From Selaginella moellendorffii (Eukaryota > Streptophyta > Lycopodiopsida > Selaginellales > Selaginellaceae): DNA of 64,000 bases. Location of the stretch: positions 5,676,304 to 5,740,303 of the forward strand of contig NW_003314262.1 in the NCBI RefSeq assembly GCF_000143415.4, read 5' to 3'. A program made the position numbers and the translations under genes. Of the stretch, positions 20,929-31,399 are shown piece after piece; position 1 is the first letter of the stretch, and each line of letters starts with the position of its first letter. The notes below the pieces were generated by a model. The model was not told where the DNA came from and did no database searches. It saw only the letters and a list, made by a program, of their open reading frames with translations.

Positions 20929-23271
20929 TCAGATAAAAGTTTCGATGTCTACCATCGAATTGGAAAGACATGAGCTCTTTGATGCCAAGATATAGCTTGA
21001 TGCATCCATGAGCTTAATGTTACAAAAGTTTCCTTGTTTCTTTTGGTAATAAACACATGAAGAGATAAAACACTTGAAATCAACACTTTCTGGTACGTAT
21101 GGCATGGTCTCCAGAAGTTCTTCAGCAGCTCTGATGTGGCCTGTTCTTCCCAAGGTATAAATCACACAGCAAAAGTGTTGCTTTGTTGGAACCAGCCCAT
21201 AATCAACACCCATAGACAAGAAATAGCATCTGACTCTATCTAAGGAAGAAACATGATTGCAAGCAACAAGAGCAGGCACAAAGCATGTACCATCTGCATT
21301 GTAATACAGTGGAAACATCTCAAATACATGGAATGTTTCCCTGAATCTAGCACTACAGGCATAAGCACTCAGAATTGCTGACCAAGAAACCATGTTTTGG
21401 GTTGGCATTGTGTCAAAAACTTTCTTTGCTTTCGAGACTTGACCATTCTGAGCGTATGCTGATAGAAAGGCATTCCACAAAACCTGGTTCCGCTGGGTAT
21501 TCATATTCCAAAATATCCTCTCGGCTTCCTCCACATGCCCATTGTGGGCATATGCGACAAGCATGGCTGTCCAGGATACCAAGTCTTTTTCGGGCATCGT
21601 ATCAAAAACGCTCCTTGCTCCATCAACATTGCATTCCAAAGCATACACAGAAATTATAGAGTTAAAAGAAATCTGATTCCCTTGGAGCATACATCGATTT
21701 ATCTGCTTGGCTTTCTCAAACAAACCATTTTGAGCATATGCATAGATCATAATGTTACAGGAGATAACATCCCGTTCCTTCATAAGTTTAAAGAAAAGTT
21801 TCTCCGCACTTTCAATGTCTCCAAACTTGGCATAGGCGGTCAAGAGGCTGTTCCAAGAAATTTGGTCTTGACAAGGCATGTTGTCAAAGATGCTCTTCGT
21901 TTCCTCAGGATGCCCACTTACGGCGTTTGCTGCAAGTCGTGTGTTCCATGACACACTATCCCACTGCGGCATATTGCTGAAAAGCGTCTCTAATTCACTC
22001 AATCTCCCGCTTTGAGAAACTGCCTCTAAAACTATGTTCCATGACATTTGATCTCTACATGGCATGTTTGCGAAGAGACTCTTGACAAGCTCTAAACACC
22101 CGTTTAAAACACACGCTGACAACACGGAGTTCCAAGAGATTGTGTCGTGCTCTGGCATGGAATTGAAGAGAGCTCGACATTCTTCCAAGTGATCTAGCTT
22201 CTGGGCCTCGGCAGCCAGCATTGTGTTCCAAGAAACTTGGTTTCGTTGAGGCATGCTTCTAAAAAGCCTCCACGCTTGTGTGGAAAGACCTCCACGGAGC
22301 AACGCCGCCAGCATAGAATTCCACGTCATTAGCTCCCACTCTGGCATGCTTTCAAAGACTCTCTTGGCCTCCTCCAAGTGCCCAGAGCAGGCATATGCTG
22401 CTAGCATAGAATTCCACGTCACGTGGCTCCTCTGCGGAATGTGATAGAAGAGATGCTCCGACGCTTCCACGTTTCCTACGTGGGCATACGACGACAACAG
22501 CACATTCCACGTCACCAAATCCCTCTCAAGCATCCCGTTAAACACTCGTAGAGATTCGCACATATGCCCTGTTTGGGCATATGCCGTCAGCATTGCCGTG
22601 CAGCAGACCGAATCCCACCTTGGCATATTCTCAAAAAAATATTCTGCTAGTTTATAATCACTTGCACGGAGGCACGTAGTCAACATGGCGCACCACGCCA
22701 CCTGGTTCTTGAAGAGCATATTCTCAAAGAGGTCCTTTGCCTTGTCAATATGCCCGCATTGGGCATATGCCGTTAGCATGGAAGTTTGCGAGACCAGATC
22801 CCACTCCGGCATCCTGTCAAAGATCTCTCTGGCCTTGACGTGATTCCCGTCCTTGGTATATGCCGAAAGCATCGCATTCCAGGAGAGAATCCCTCGATGC
22901 TCTTCCGGCATGGAATCAAACAGGCGCTTGGCATCCGCTAGATTCCCATTGCGGGAATATACCGAGATCATAGTCACCCAGGTGAATGTGTTCTTTGGAT
23001 TCACGGACTCGAAAGCCCGTACGGCGTCGCTCACGCTCGCACACCTTCCGTACATCTCCACGAGCTTGTTTTGTAAGAAGGTGTCGTCCGGACGAAGAGA
23101 TTCCCGGATGTTTGCATCGATTCTCCTTGCGATCAACAGACTTTTGCATGACTGGAGAAGCTCCAAAGAGAGGCTGCGATCCATATTAACATTTCCTTGG
23201 TATTTTCTTCTCCAATATTTTAGGGTTCTTGGAGGGAAGGAGCGGCGATGGCTACCGCGCCATCGCCGCAT
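20929..23271 (-). CDS. PPR protein 2, S-type repeats, no DYW
   Basis: Intronless, 780 residues. The N-terminus MRRWRGSHRRSFPPRTLKYW is Arg-rich with few acidic residues, fitting an organelle presequence; a second Met (23184) would remove it. About 20 short repeats follow (SWNAMLSAYTKDGNHVKARE, IFDRMPEWD and so on). The tail (TKQHFCCVIYTLGRTGHIRA, AEELLETMPYVPES) is E1-like, then stops without E2/DYW. It shares design and C-terminal style with PPR 1. Its start lies 46 bp from that of PPR 3 on the other strand, so the two genes are divergent and must share promoter sequence. Confidence 0.9.
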   Translation of the reverse strand: MRRWRGSHRRSFPPRTLKYWRRKYQGNVNMDRSLSLELLQSCKSLLIARRIDANIRESLRPDDTFLQNKLVEMYGRCASVSDAVRAFESVNPKNTFTWVTMISVYSRNGNLADAKRLFDSMPEEHRGILSWNAMLSAYTKDGNHVKAREIFDRMPEWDLVSQTSMLTAYAQCGHIDKAKDLFENMLFKNQVAWCAMLTTCLRASDYKLAEYFFENMPRWDSVCCTAMLTAYAQTGHMCESLRVFNGMLERDLVTWNVLLSSYAHVGNVEASEHLFYHIPQRSHVTWNSMLAAYACSGHLEEAKRVFESMPEWELMTWNSMLAALLRGGLSTQAWRLFRSMPQRNQVSWNTMLAAEAQKLDHLEECRALFNSMPEHDTISWNSVLSACVLNGCLELVKSLFANMPCRDQMSWNIVLEAVSQSGRLSELETLFSNMPQWDSVSWNTRLAANAVSGHPEETKSIFDNMPCQDQISWNSLLTAYAKFGDIESAEKLFFKLMKERDVISCNIMIYAYAQNGLFEKAKQINRCMLQGNQISFNSIISVYALECNVDGARSVFDTMPEKDLVSWTAMLVAYAHNGHVEEAERIFWNMNTQRNQVLWNAFLSAYAQNGQVSKAKKVFDTMPTQNMVSWSAILSAYACSARFRETFHVFEMFPLYYNADGTCFVPALVACNHVSSLDRVRCYFLSMGVDYGLVPTKQHFCCVIYTLGRTGHIRAAEELLETMPYVPESVDFKCFISSCVYYQKKQGNFCNIKLMDASSYILASKSSCLSNSMVDIETFI

Positions 23272-23317
23272 TGCGATCTAGCTGCTTAGAATCTTGGATC
23301 TAGCTCTGGCATCGGGC

Positions 23318-26008
23318 ATGGATAGCTCTTCTAAACAGGCTGCTGTTCTTCGCAGTCCCGAGATTTCCAAGGAAGAAAGGAGCTCCTTCAAATCGGCTCT
23401 TCTTGCGGGGCTGAAATCGTGTGGGAGCTCCAAGAATCTTGGCAAGGGGAAGAAGCTCCACGCGGATGCGATCGAGAGGGGCCAGGAATCGGACGTATAC
23501 GTCGCGAATACGCTCATCAACATGTACGCGCAGTGTGGCGCCATGGCCAACGCGAGCAGGCTCTTCGAAGCGATGGCTTATCACACGGTGGTTTCGTGGA
23601 ATGTGTTGCTACTGGGCTATGCTACCAACGGAGAGGAAGAACTCGCGCTGGAGCTCTTTGTAGGAATGAGGCTTGAGGGGCTGCTTCCCGACGCTTTCAC
23701 CTTTGTTGCCGGATTGAAGGCCTGCGCCAAGCTGGGAAAGTCTCGAAGGAATGCTGGTGCTCGATCGAAGCTGGGGTTGATCAAAGGGAGGGCTGTCCAC
23801 TCGCAAGCTGCTAGCAGCGGTCTCGACACAAACATTCTCGTGGCTTCCAACTTGGTGAGTATGTACGCACAGTGTGGAAGTTTGCTTGATGCTCGGCGGA
23901 TTTTTGACAGGATGGAGACTAGTACTCGGCTGCTGGTTTGCTGGAATGTTTTGATGAATGGATACGCGGAGAATCAACCAGAGGTGGCACTGGAGCTTTT
24001 CGGCCGCATGGACTGTGAACCAAACGGGGTGACGTTTTGCGCTGCTCTGAAAGCTTGGACGAGTCTAGCTGCGAAGGAACAAGGAGATTTGCTGGTCGAT
24101 GGAAGGATTGTTAAGGTGGTGGCTTTGGCACAGGGGAAGGCTATCCACGAACGAGCAGCGAACTCCGGTTTTGGATCGGACACTTACGTTGCGAGCGCGT
24201 TGGTGAGTTTCTACGCTAGGTGTGGGAGCGTCGAGGATGCGAAGGAAGTTTTTCGGGGGGGATCAAGTCACACAGGTGTTTGGAACGCTATGGTACGAGC
24301 CTACGTAGAAAATGGACTGGAAGAACAGGCTCTGGAACTCTTCGAACGCATGATACCGCCACCCGACGCTGTGACTTTCTTGGCAGCTCTGAAAGCTTGT
24401 GCGAACTTGGCAACCAGAGACGACGTCGATGACAAGCTCGGTAAAGTTTTGTCACTCGAAAAGGCCAGGGCCATCGACTGCGAATGTGAAAAACAGGGAT
24501 TCGATCGAGATGTTTACATCTCGAGCGCGCTGGTGAATGCTTTTGCGAGATGTGGCAGCATGGTTGATGCCAAGAGAGTTTTCGACAGGTTTCCGGGGAC
24601 TCAAACTCTAGTGACTTGGAACGTACTTCTTCTCGGCTACGCAGAGAACGATGACGAAGAACGGGCTCTAAACTTATTCGCTGGCTTGCTTCGAGACAAC
24701 GAACACAGCACTACAGAAGAACTTACGTTTGTCGCGGTGCTGAAAGCTTGCATAAATCTGGCTCTGAAGGAGGTATGTCCAGAAGGAAGGAAGATCAAAG
24801 CATCGTCACTTTCGAAAGGAAAGTCTGTCCACTCGCAAGCTACGCAGCGTGGATTCGAGAGTGGAACTCTAGTCGGGAACACGCTGATAGATTTTTACAT
24901 GAAGTGCGGCACTCCGGTACGTGCATGGCTCGTCTTCCAGGCGATGGGATCCTCAACAGCAGTGACTTGGACGAGTATGATACTAGGATCCACCGAAAAC
25001 GGGGACGCAGAGTTTGCGCTGGATTTGTTCTTCTCGATGGAGCAGTGCTGTGTTCCCGACGCGCAAGCCATCGTAGCAGCGCTCAAGGCTTGCACTGGCC
25101 TGGCAGCAAGAGAAGAAGGCCGAGTTTTGGAAGGCAAGCTCGTCAAGACTAAGTCTCTGGAGATCGGGAAGGCGATTCACATCAAGGCTGTGGAACTCGG
25201 CCACGAATCAAACAGCTACGTCGCGAGCACGCTGGTGGACATGTACGCAAAGTGTGGAAGCATGGAGAACTCCCACGAGATCTTCTACCGGAGTCAGCAG
25301 CAGCAGCGATCGGTGGTGTCATGGACGGCCCTCATCTTTGGGTACGCGGAGAACGGCGAGGCCGCGCAAGCTCTGGAGGAGTTCTCGCGGATGAGAACGG
25401 TGGAAGCTCTTCGTCCAAACGCTCAAACTCTAGCGACCGCGCTCAGCGCGTGCAGTAGCGCTGTGGCTCTGGAGCTGGGACGAGCCGTCCACGCCGAAGC
25501 CTGCCGATTTGGACACGATTGCGAGAGCATCCTCGCGAACTGCCTCATGGACATGTACTCCAAGTGTGGAGATCTCGCGGCGGCGCAGCGTGTGCTCGAC
25601 TCGACCGAGTTTCCCGACTCGGTGGCATGGAACACGGTCATCGCGGGGTTTAGCCGAGTGGGCGATTGGAAGATGGCGTTTGATCTCTTTGGGGAGATGC
25701 TGGGCCGCGGGATTCCACCCGTCGGCGCTACGTTTGTGTGCCTCCTCACGGCTTGCAGCCACGCCGGGCTCGTCGCCAAGGGAATGGAGTTCTTCCAGGC
25801 AATGCAAACCAAGTATGGGGTGTCTCCACAGATCGAGCACTGGACTTGCCTTGTGGATCTCCTGTGCCGCGCGTACGAGCTGGATCACGCCATTGCGCTC
25901 GCGCGGAGCTTGCCTTGCGGGAAAGCAGACGAGTTCGTGTGGACGACGATCGTTAACGCGTGCAAAATGGCGGGGAAGCATCACAAGTCTAAATATCAAA
26001 ATTTTTAG
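23318..26008 (+). CDS. PPR protein 3, PLS-type, truncated E domain
   Basis: Intronless, 896 residues from the ATG at 23318; the in-frame TTG at 23294 is not used as start. Repeats are of the P-L-S kind with longer spacing (KKLHADAIERGQESDVYVAN, TLINMYAQCGAMANASRLFE, MAYHTVVSWNVLLLGYATNG). Each block has an extra insertion such as AAKEQGDLLVDGRIVKVVAL before GKAIHERA. The C-terminal GMEFFQAMQTKYGVSPQIEH..TCLVDLLCRAYELDHAIAL is the usual last repeats plus E1. The frame ends KSKYQNF soon after WTTIVNACKMAG, inside E1. A partial copy of its 3' part is at 32415-32888. Confidence 0.9.
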   Translation: MDSSSKQAAVLRSPEISKEERSSFKSALLAGLKSCGSSKNLGKGKKLHADAIERGQESDVYVANTLINMYAQCGAMANASRLFEAMAYHTVVSWNVLLLGYATNGEEELALELFVGMRLEGLLPDAFTFVAGLKACAKLGKSRRNAGARSKLGLIKGRAVHSQAASSGLDTNILVASNLVSMYAQCGSLLDARRIFDRMETSTRLLVCWNVLMNGYAENQPEVALELFGRMDCEPNGVTFCAALKAWTSLAAKEQGDLLVDGRIVKVVALAQGKAIHERAANSGFGSDTYVASALVSFYARCGSVEDAKEVFRGGSSHTGVWNAMVRAYVENGLEEQALELFERMIPPPDAVTFLAALKACANLATRDDVDDKLGKVLSLEKARAIDCECEKQGFDRDVYISSALVNAFARCGSMVDAKRVFDRFPGTQTLVTWNVLLLGYAENDDEERALNLFAGLLRDNEHSTTEELTFVAVLKACINLALKEVCPEGRKIKASSLSKGKSVHSQATQRGFESGTLVGNTLIDFYMKCGTPVRAWLVFQAMGSSTAVTWTSMILGSTENGDAEFALDLFFSMEQCCVPDAQAIVAALKACTGLAAREEGRVLEGKLVKTKSLEIGKAIHIKAVELGHESNSYVASTLVDMYAKCGSMENSHEIFYRSQQQQRSVVSWTALIFGYAENGEAAQALEEFSRMRTVEALRPNAQTLATALSACSSAVALELGRAVHAEACRFGHDCESILANCLMDMYSKCGDLAAAQRVLDSTEFPDSVAWNTVIAGFSRVGDWKMAFDLFGEMLGRGIPPVGATFVCLLTACSHAGLVAKGMEFFQAMQTKYGVSPQIEHWTCLVDLLCRAYELDHAIALARSLPCGKADEFVWTTIVNACKMAGKHHKSKYQNF

Positions 26009-26128
26009 CTCTTCGTCAACTTTGTCCAAGAACCCTAATCTTCTAGCCTGTCTATCTTTCCAGGAGGTTCCTTAAGTGGACTGTAAACAATATAAGGCTA
26101 ACTTCGTCCAAAACCCTAATCAAGGTAG

Positions 26129-26758
26129 ATGAATCGACGGAAGGGTCCGCTGGCGGAAACGATAAGGGCTTGTGTCACCTTGGGCGTTGTGCTATTGTTT
26201 GTAGTAGGTGTCTTCGTGATCTCATGGCTTGCATGGCGCGTCCATCTCCACGAGCCATGGTGCGAGTTCCAGGACGTGAAGGTCTCGTACATCAAGCTCC
26301 CTTCGAACACCACGTCGGGTCTCTTATCCAAGCTCGACTTCCAGTTCCAGTGCCTGAACTCCAAGCACCGCAACTTCGAGAACGTGATAAAGGTCAAGTT
26401 CACAGAATTCGACGTGGGCGTTAGTTACCGCGGGGTGGATCTTACAGGCCAGCAGTTTGACTTTCATAGCTTTGTGCTCCCAAAGAACGGTGTTGTGCCT
26501 GTGAAGCGGAGCGTCATGGTGAATGAGACGAGTCTTCCAATGGAACACTTGGAGCAGCTGAGGGCAGACATTGGATCTGGGAGTGTGCCACTCTCTGCGG
26601 CAATCCATGCCCGTGCTTCCTGGGGGATTAGTCAGGGTACCATGGATGCCAGGGTTTTGTGTGGATTGACTATGGTTCTTCCACAGTTTGGTGACACTAC
26701 CGCAACAAATATCGGTTTTGATGGCCAGGATAAGTGCCCTGTCCTTTTGTCTTACTAG
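26129..26758 (+). CDS. NDR1/HIN1-like (LEA_2) membrane protein, copy A
   Basis: 209 residues without introns. An N-terminal anchor (VTLGVVLLFVVGVFVISWLA, about residues 16-36) is followed by an extracellular LEA_2-like domain with patterns such as FDVGVSYRGVDL, SFVLPKNGVVPVK and GSVPLSAAIHARA. NHL proteins sit at the plasma membrane or plasmodesmata and some contribute to defence signalling. Compared with copy B (33441-34091) it lacks four residues near the N-terminus and three in HARAHWLSWGIS. Both copies are open, so either may be functional. Confidence 0.7.
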   Translation: MNRRKGPLAETIRACVTLGVVLLFVVGVFVISWLAWRVHLHEPWCEFQDVKVSYIKLPSNTTSGLLSKLDFQFQCLNSKHRNFENVIKVKFTEFDVGVSYRGVDLTGQQFDFHSFVLPKNGVVPVKRSVMVNETSLPMEHLEQLRADIGSGSVPLSAAIHARASWGISQGTMDARVLCGLTMVLPQFGDTTATNIGFDGQDKCPVLLSY

Positions 26759-26892
26759 TTATTAGTTTTATGTGATTTATCCAGTATAGCTAGAAACGAG
26801 TTAATTTCCTTTTACTAACTACAAGAACGCTTTGTCTAACTATAAGCTTTTTTTGTAAATCACACGAAGAAATATTTATACATGGAGGATTG

Positions 26893-27260
26893 CCTGGACG
26901 AGCATTTCTGCCTCGAGTGTAACACAGCAGAGTTGTCTCTCCCATGAAAACGCCACCTCTTCCGTGAGCATTATCTCCACGAGTTCATCCGCAGCTTGAT
27001 CTTCGAGCAGCGTTCCATCTTCATTGATCCTGAGCGCTTGCAGCCATGCTGGACTGATCGACAAAGGGAAGCATTTCTTCAGTGTTTCTCTATGCAGGAG
27101 GAAAAGGTGGCGTTTCCATGGGAGAAAGGTGACATTCTTCTGGTGGGTAATTCTGCTGTGTTATACTCGAGGTTTAGCACTACTCGTGCATACGGTCGTA
27201 CGAATCAGTTGAATGATGCAGTGGCACTGGTGAGGAACATGCTATTCGAACCAAATCATG
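26893..27260. pseudogene. Chimeric TauD/PPR fragment with inverted TauD ends
   Basis: 26893-27018 read on the minus strand matches the 3' end of the TauD-like genes (AAACGCCACCTCTTCC, TCGAGCAGCGTTCC). 27020-27095 on the plus strand encodes a PPR end (ILSACSHAGLIDKGKHFF). 27103-27172 on the plus strand is again the TauD 3' block (GTGGCGTTTCCATGGGAGAA). 27185-27260 returns to PPR-like coding (QLNDAVALVRNM). A reduced copy is at 34205-34490. Confidence 0.7.
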
Positions 27261-27309
27261 TGATATGTAGTGGTACTCACTTGCTCATGGTACTAGATAT
27301 TACCTAGCA

Positions 27310-28943
27310 TATGCTGCACAGTTAGCATATATTAAAAACTAAATTGGAATAGTACCAAAATAATATTGATAATATAAATATTTAGAACAAAATATATTCC
27401 TTAAATAAGAATAAATATTCATTAATAAAATTATTACATAAAAATTATTATTTGGAAATACGAATATATTTTAAAAATATCTAACCCAGAAAAAATTAAA
27501 AATGAATTTTCTATTATTAATAATATGTTATATGTAAATTTAATTACTTAGAATATAAAACAATAAGTTTTTAAGTATTACTACCTAGATCCAGTCAAGA
27601 AGATAATACTTTTTTAAATATATATGTTATAAAAACTATAAATTCAAATCTTATATTCCATAGTATTATGTACTAATAAACTATATTGCAGTTAGGAAAA
27701 AGAATTTAAAATATTAATTTTTAATAAAATACTGGCATATATTATTTTAGTTTTTTGGATAATGAGTTAGATTGTAAATAGCTAAGGCTACATATAAAAA
27801 TATAATATATACTCTTATTGTTAAATTTATTATCATATTTTTCTATTAACACTTGAAACTTTGTTACACATTGATAAAACTAAGTCAACTCACATTTGAT
27901 ATACCATCACATGGTTTTAGGTTTTATATGTTTTAGTGATATTTAGACAGGCTATCTCTACAAAATATAAATTTCTTATTATTTTTGTAAATACTGTTAA
28001 ACTAAATTATAAAAGTTAATTTTGACCTAAAATATTCAAAGATTATAATAATTTATAAAACAGAATAAGGATTATTTTATTTATAAATCATTAAAAATAA
28101 AGTTATTCACATAAAAAAATCACTCTTTTGAGGTAACCCATTAAACAGAATTCAAATTTTTGCCAGTTTTGGATTTTGATATGGTGATGCCACCAAAGAC
28201 ATACATAATCTATCACCTCATAGGTACAACTTGTCATTGGTTAAATTAGCAAGAGCATTGTGTATTATAACCCAAAATCTTTTAATACCACACTTCCATC
28301 ACTATGGCAACACAATTAGCAAGAGATAAAACCTACTATTAGAGTTTGGCCACTACCCAATATCCTTCTCTACATCCATGAATTCACTTGGTAAAGAAAG
28401 TAAAAATCTTACCATCCTGATGACTATGCAGATCTGCCACAATGAGAAGTATGTGAGCTGGCCCCTCCTCTGGTGCCAAGAAACTACATGCCATGCCAAG
28501 CAATTCTTCAATGTGATGCCTAACATAATCCTCCCAGCATTGGGCACAACAATAAGCCTAAGAAATATCACAAAGAATGTTATTATCCAAGCATAAACTC
28601 AAGCTAAGACTAATTGTCATAGTTACTATTGCAAATTTTGACTTATTCACTTTTGCATTCTCTAGAGCTTGTGCCACCACCTAAAGAACATATAAAAACT
28701 CTCAAACTTCCATTGAAAGGAGAATAGCTTACTTTATTGATTGCTTGTTGTGGTTTAGATATGTTGCTAGAGGCATCACACCACTATATTATCGAAACAG
28801 CTTTGCCTTGAATCCAAATAAACAAAACAAAATGGAATAAAAATGAAGAAGAGAGAAAAAAAAACATATCTACCATCTCAGTGACTCTCTCAAAATCTTT
28901 CCATCATTAGTGACCTGATAAGAAGTTTGAGAAAATGCAATCT
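27310..28943. other. AT-rich DNA without recognised features
   Basis: Long AT-rich stretch with many stops in all frames. A 72-residue minus-strand frame at 28353-28571 has no recognisable similarity. I see no gene. Confidence 0.55.
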
Positions 28944-28990
28944 CACTACAAGAAAATTCATTTACAACAGCGGCTCTAGTGGCGTCACAA
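28944..28990 (+). mobile_element. CACTA-type transposon terminus
   Basis: CACTACAAGAAAA (28944-28956) is the classic terminal sequence of CACTA (En/Spm) elements, followed by a GC-richer subterminal stretch. A matching TTTTCTTGTAGTG is not seen to the right; the nearest (TTTTCTTGTTG near 29826) is only partial. A truncated element or chance match remains possible. Confidence 0.45.
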
Positions 28991-30340
28991 ATTCCCAAAA
29001 TAGGCAATAGATCAACAGCCACAACGAGAAAAAAAGGGTGTTGTGCAGGAAGTTGTGCATTTGCAATGAATGTGAGGCACCATTGCTAGGGATTGGCAAG
29101 ATCATGTGCCATCACTCACAAAACTTGAAATCGAGGGAAAGAGATCAAATATGATCTTGAATCACAATATGAAGCTGTCAATAGTTAAACCTACTATCAT
29201 TGCAAACACTCTCCACTAAACCTTAAAACTTACCCTCTTGATTTTAGAGGGTTTCCATAGCAAAAAGTTGAGTGTCAATGCCAGTAAGCACTTTGTATGT
29301 GACATGTGTTGCAATAGGCAATTGGCCGCCTCCCATTGGCTGAAAGCAAACATTAACACAAATATTTGCTAAGATATGGTTAAAGAAATAACCCTTTTAC
29401 AGTTACCCCCTATCAGACGACTGCCATTGGCTGGATCCAGCAACCTAGAAAGTTAAATATAATGTGAATCATCACAAATCAACCAACCATCAAACTTCAA
29501 CTAGCCAGTAGTTCATCTCTAGATTGATGTTTAGATATGGAATGCATTTGCAAAATGAAAAGAAAGACTAAGTGAAGCTTGCAAAAAGTATTGAACTTGA
29601 TCTACTTCCATGGATTAGGAGTATATTTCACTTCCATGCAAGCTTTAAGTCCTTGTTTTAAATATTTTGGAGGTTGGTAATGAAAGTTCCAAGTCTCGAA
29701 GAAGAAATAAGCAAATATTGTCCAAACTAGAAGAGTAGCACTACCATTGCCCATTTGTTTGCAAAAGCCTAGATTTTTTCCTGTGTTAACATACTCATAG
29801 AGCTTGCAATTGAATTTTCTCCACTTTTCTTGTTGATCCGTAGCAAGATCTAGTAAAAGAGAGCCTAGTAATTTTTCAAGTGAGCATTATAGAGTTTCGA
29901 TAAAAGTTCCACCAATTTCAATATTGCCAGAGACGCTATAATGGGGTCTTTACCAATAAAAGTTGGATCTTTGAAACGACCATCGAAGGAAGAACTCACC
30001 GCTAGCACAAGCATTGCCCAATCCCAGCTCCAAAAGGGAATGCTCAAAGTCATTTATTTTATTAAATTCTCATACATACTTTGTAGGTATCCAAACTTTT
30101 TTCTTTAGACTTGGAGTTGTGAATTTTTTTTTCTCTTGGTTTTTTTTTTTTTGTCTTTTTTATTTATATAAGAGCATTTAAATTCTACTGTAAACTCCTA
30201 AATTTGGACTTCCTAAGAGGTCATCCAACCCAGTACTATTCAAACCCAATGACACTTAATTGTAGCGCACGTGGTTTTGACCCTTTATCCTATAATGATT
30301 TACCATAGAATAACACCATGAAGCGGAACCTAAACCCTCT
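28991..30340. other. AT-rich, probably decayed repeat DNA
   Basis: No coding region is supported. It may include the body of the CACTA-like element, but no transposase motif is visible. Confidence 0.4.
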
Positions 30341-30503
30341 TTATGCCATGTGACACATGCCACGTGTCATATGCCACGTGTCCAAAGGACAATGGTGTGT
30401 GTAAGCAACCAAAGGGAACGACTTAAGAGATGATCCATAGGGGTTCAAATATAGAGGGAAAGGGCCCATGAATAAGAGTGCACTTCCTTTTCCAATCGGT
30501 TAA

Positions 30504-30886
30504 GGGTCTTAGGATATTTGGGGTTAAGCGTCCTTGGGTTTGAATAGTACTGGGTTGGGTGACCTCCTGGGAAGTCCAAACTTAGGAGCTTATATTTGGT
30601 ATCAAAGAGGTCTCGGGTCCGACTCTGTTGGTTGGCTAAGGGAATCGCACCACATGTTGATTGACATCTGGCTGGTCCAGTTTGCTCTCGCTGGGCTCGA
30701 CCCGAGGGGTAGGGTGTCAAGAGAGCGGGGCTCTCGGGAGAGCTGCGGCTCTCAGCTTCCGTTCATGAGGGTGTGAACTTGCAGGAAAGCGTGGTGGGTC
30801 TTGGGATATTTGGGGTTAAGCGTCCTTGGGTTTGAATAGTACTGGGCTGGGTGACCTCCCGGGAAGTCCAAACTTAGGAGCTTATA
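30504..30886 (+). mobile_element. Cassandra-like element with two 5S rRNA-type blocks
   Basis: A 91-bp block occurs at 30504-30594 and 30796-30886 with three differences. Its core (GGGGTTAAGCGTCCTTGGG, then GGGTGACCTCC and GGGAAGTCC) is the 3' half of plant 5S rRNA, spanning the internal A-box, intermediate element and C-box. Three bases after the first block is TGGTATCAAAGA (30598-30609), close to the TGGTATCAGAGC primer-binding site complementary to initiator tRNA-Met. A purine-rich GAGGGGTAGGG (30703-30713) lies before the second block. 5S-bearing LTRs around a tiny non-coding core define Cassandra TRIM elements. The parts upstream of the two blocks do not match, so full LTRs are not proven. 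Confidence 0.6.
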
Positions 30887-31129
30887 GTGTGGAACGAGGT
30901 TCAAGGCCTTGGGTCACTGAATGAAGGAACAGTGCCAAACTCCCAAGCATGGAGCCCAAAGAGCAATGGCAATGGAGCACGAAACGACTCCTGAGCATAC
31001 AGCCCAAGGAACGAAGGGACAGGAGCCCGGAGCGACTTAGAACAGTGCTAGAGCAACCAACATCCTAATGCTAGGACTAACATGCAAAATGGAGCCAAAT
31101 AGAGTCAGACATTATTTCGGCATACCAGT

Positions 31130-31227
31130 GGCTTAACGTGAAGATATGGGTACTCCACTAGCTAGCATGGAATGGAATGGCTTAACGCGAGGATATGGGT
31201 ACTCCACTAGCTAGCATGGAATGGAAC
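31130..31227. repeat. 49-bp tandem duplication
   Basis: Two adjacent copies (31130-31178 and 31179-31227) share GATATGGGTACTCCACTAG and CTAGCATGGAATGGAA, differing at about two bases. Confidence 0.85.
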
Positions 31228-31399
31228 TTGGGCTTAGACCCAAGCCGAATGCAAAACAAGGACAGGCACGCAAGCGGGAGCTAGACTATCCCATAGTAAA
31301 CCTCCCATAGTATCAAGAGTTAGTCTCTGGGACAAACTCAAAACTTACTAAATATGGAATGGCCTTAGATTGCAAATTTGGACATGGGATGAACACCAT

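Noticed and set aside
29826-29836. TTTTCTTGTTG as the right end of the CACTA element
   Set aside because: It departs from TTTTCTTGTAGTG at the critical outer bases.
30609-30626. GGTCTCGGGTCCGACTC as a tRNA box B
   Set aside because: No box A at the right distance and no cloverleaf; better explained as sequence following the primer-binding-site-like motif.
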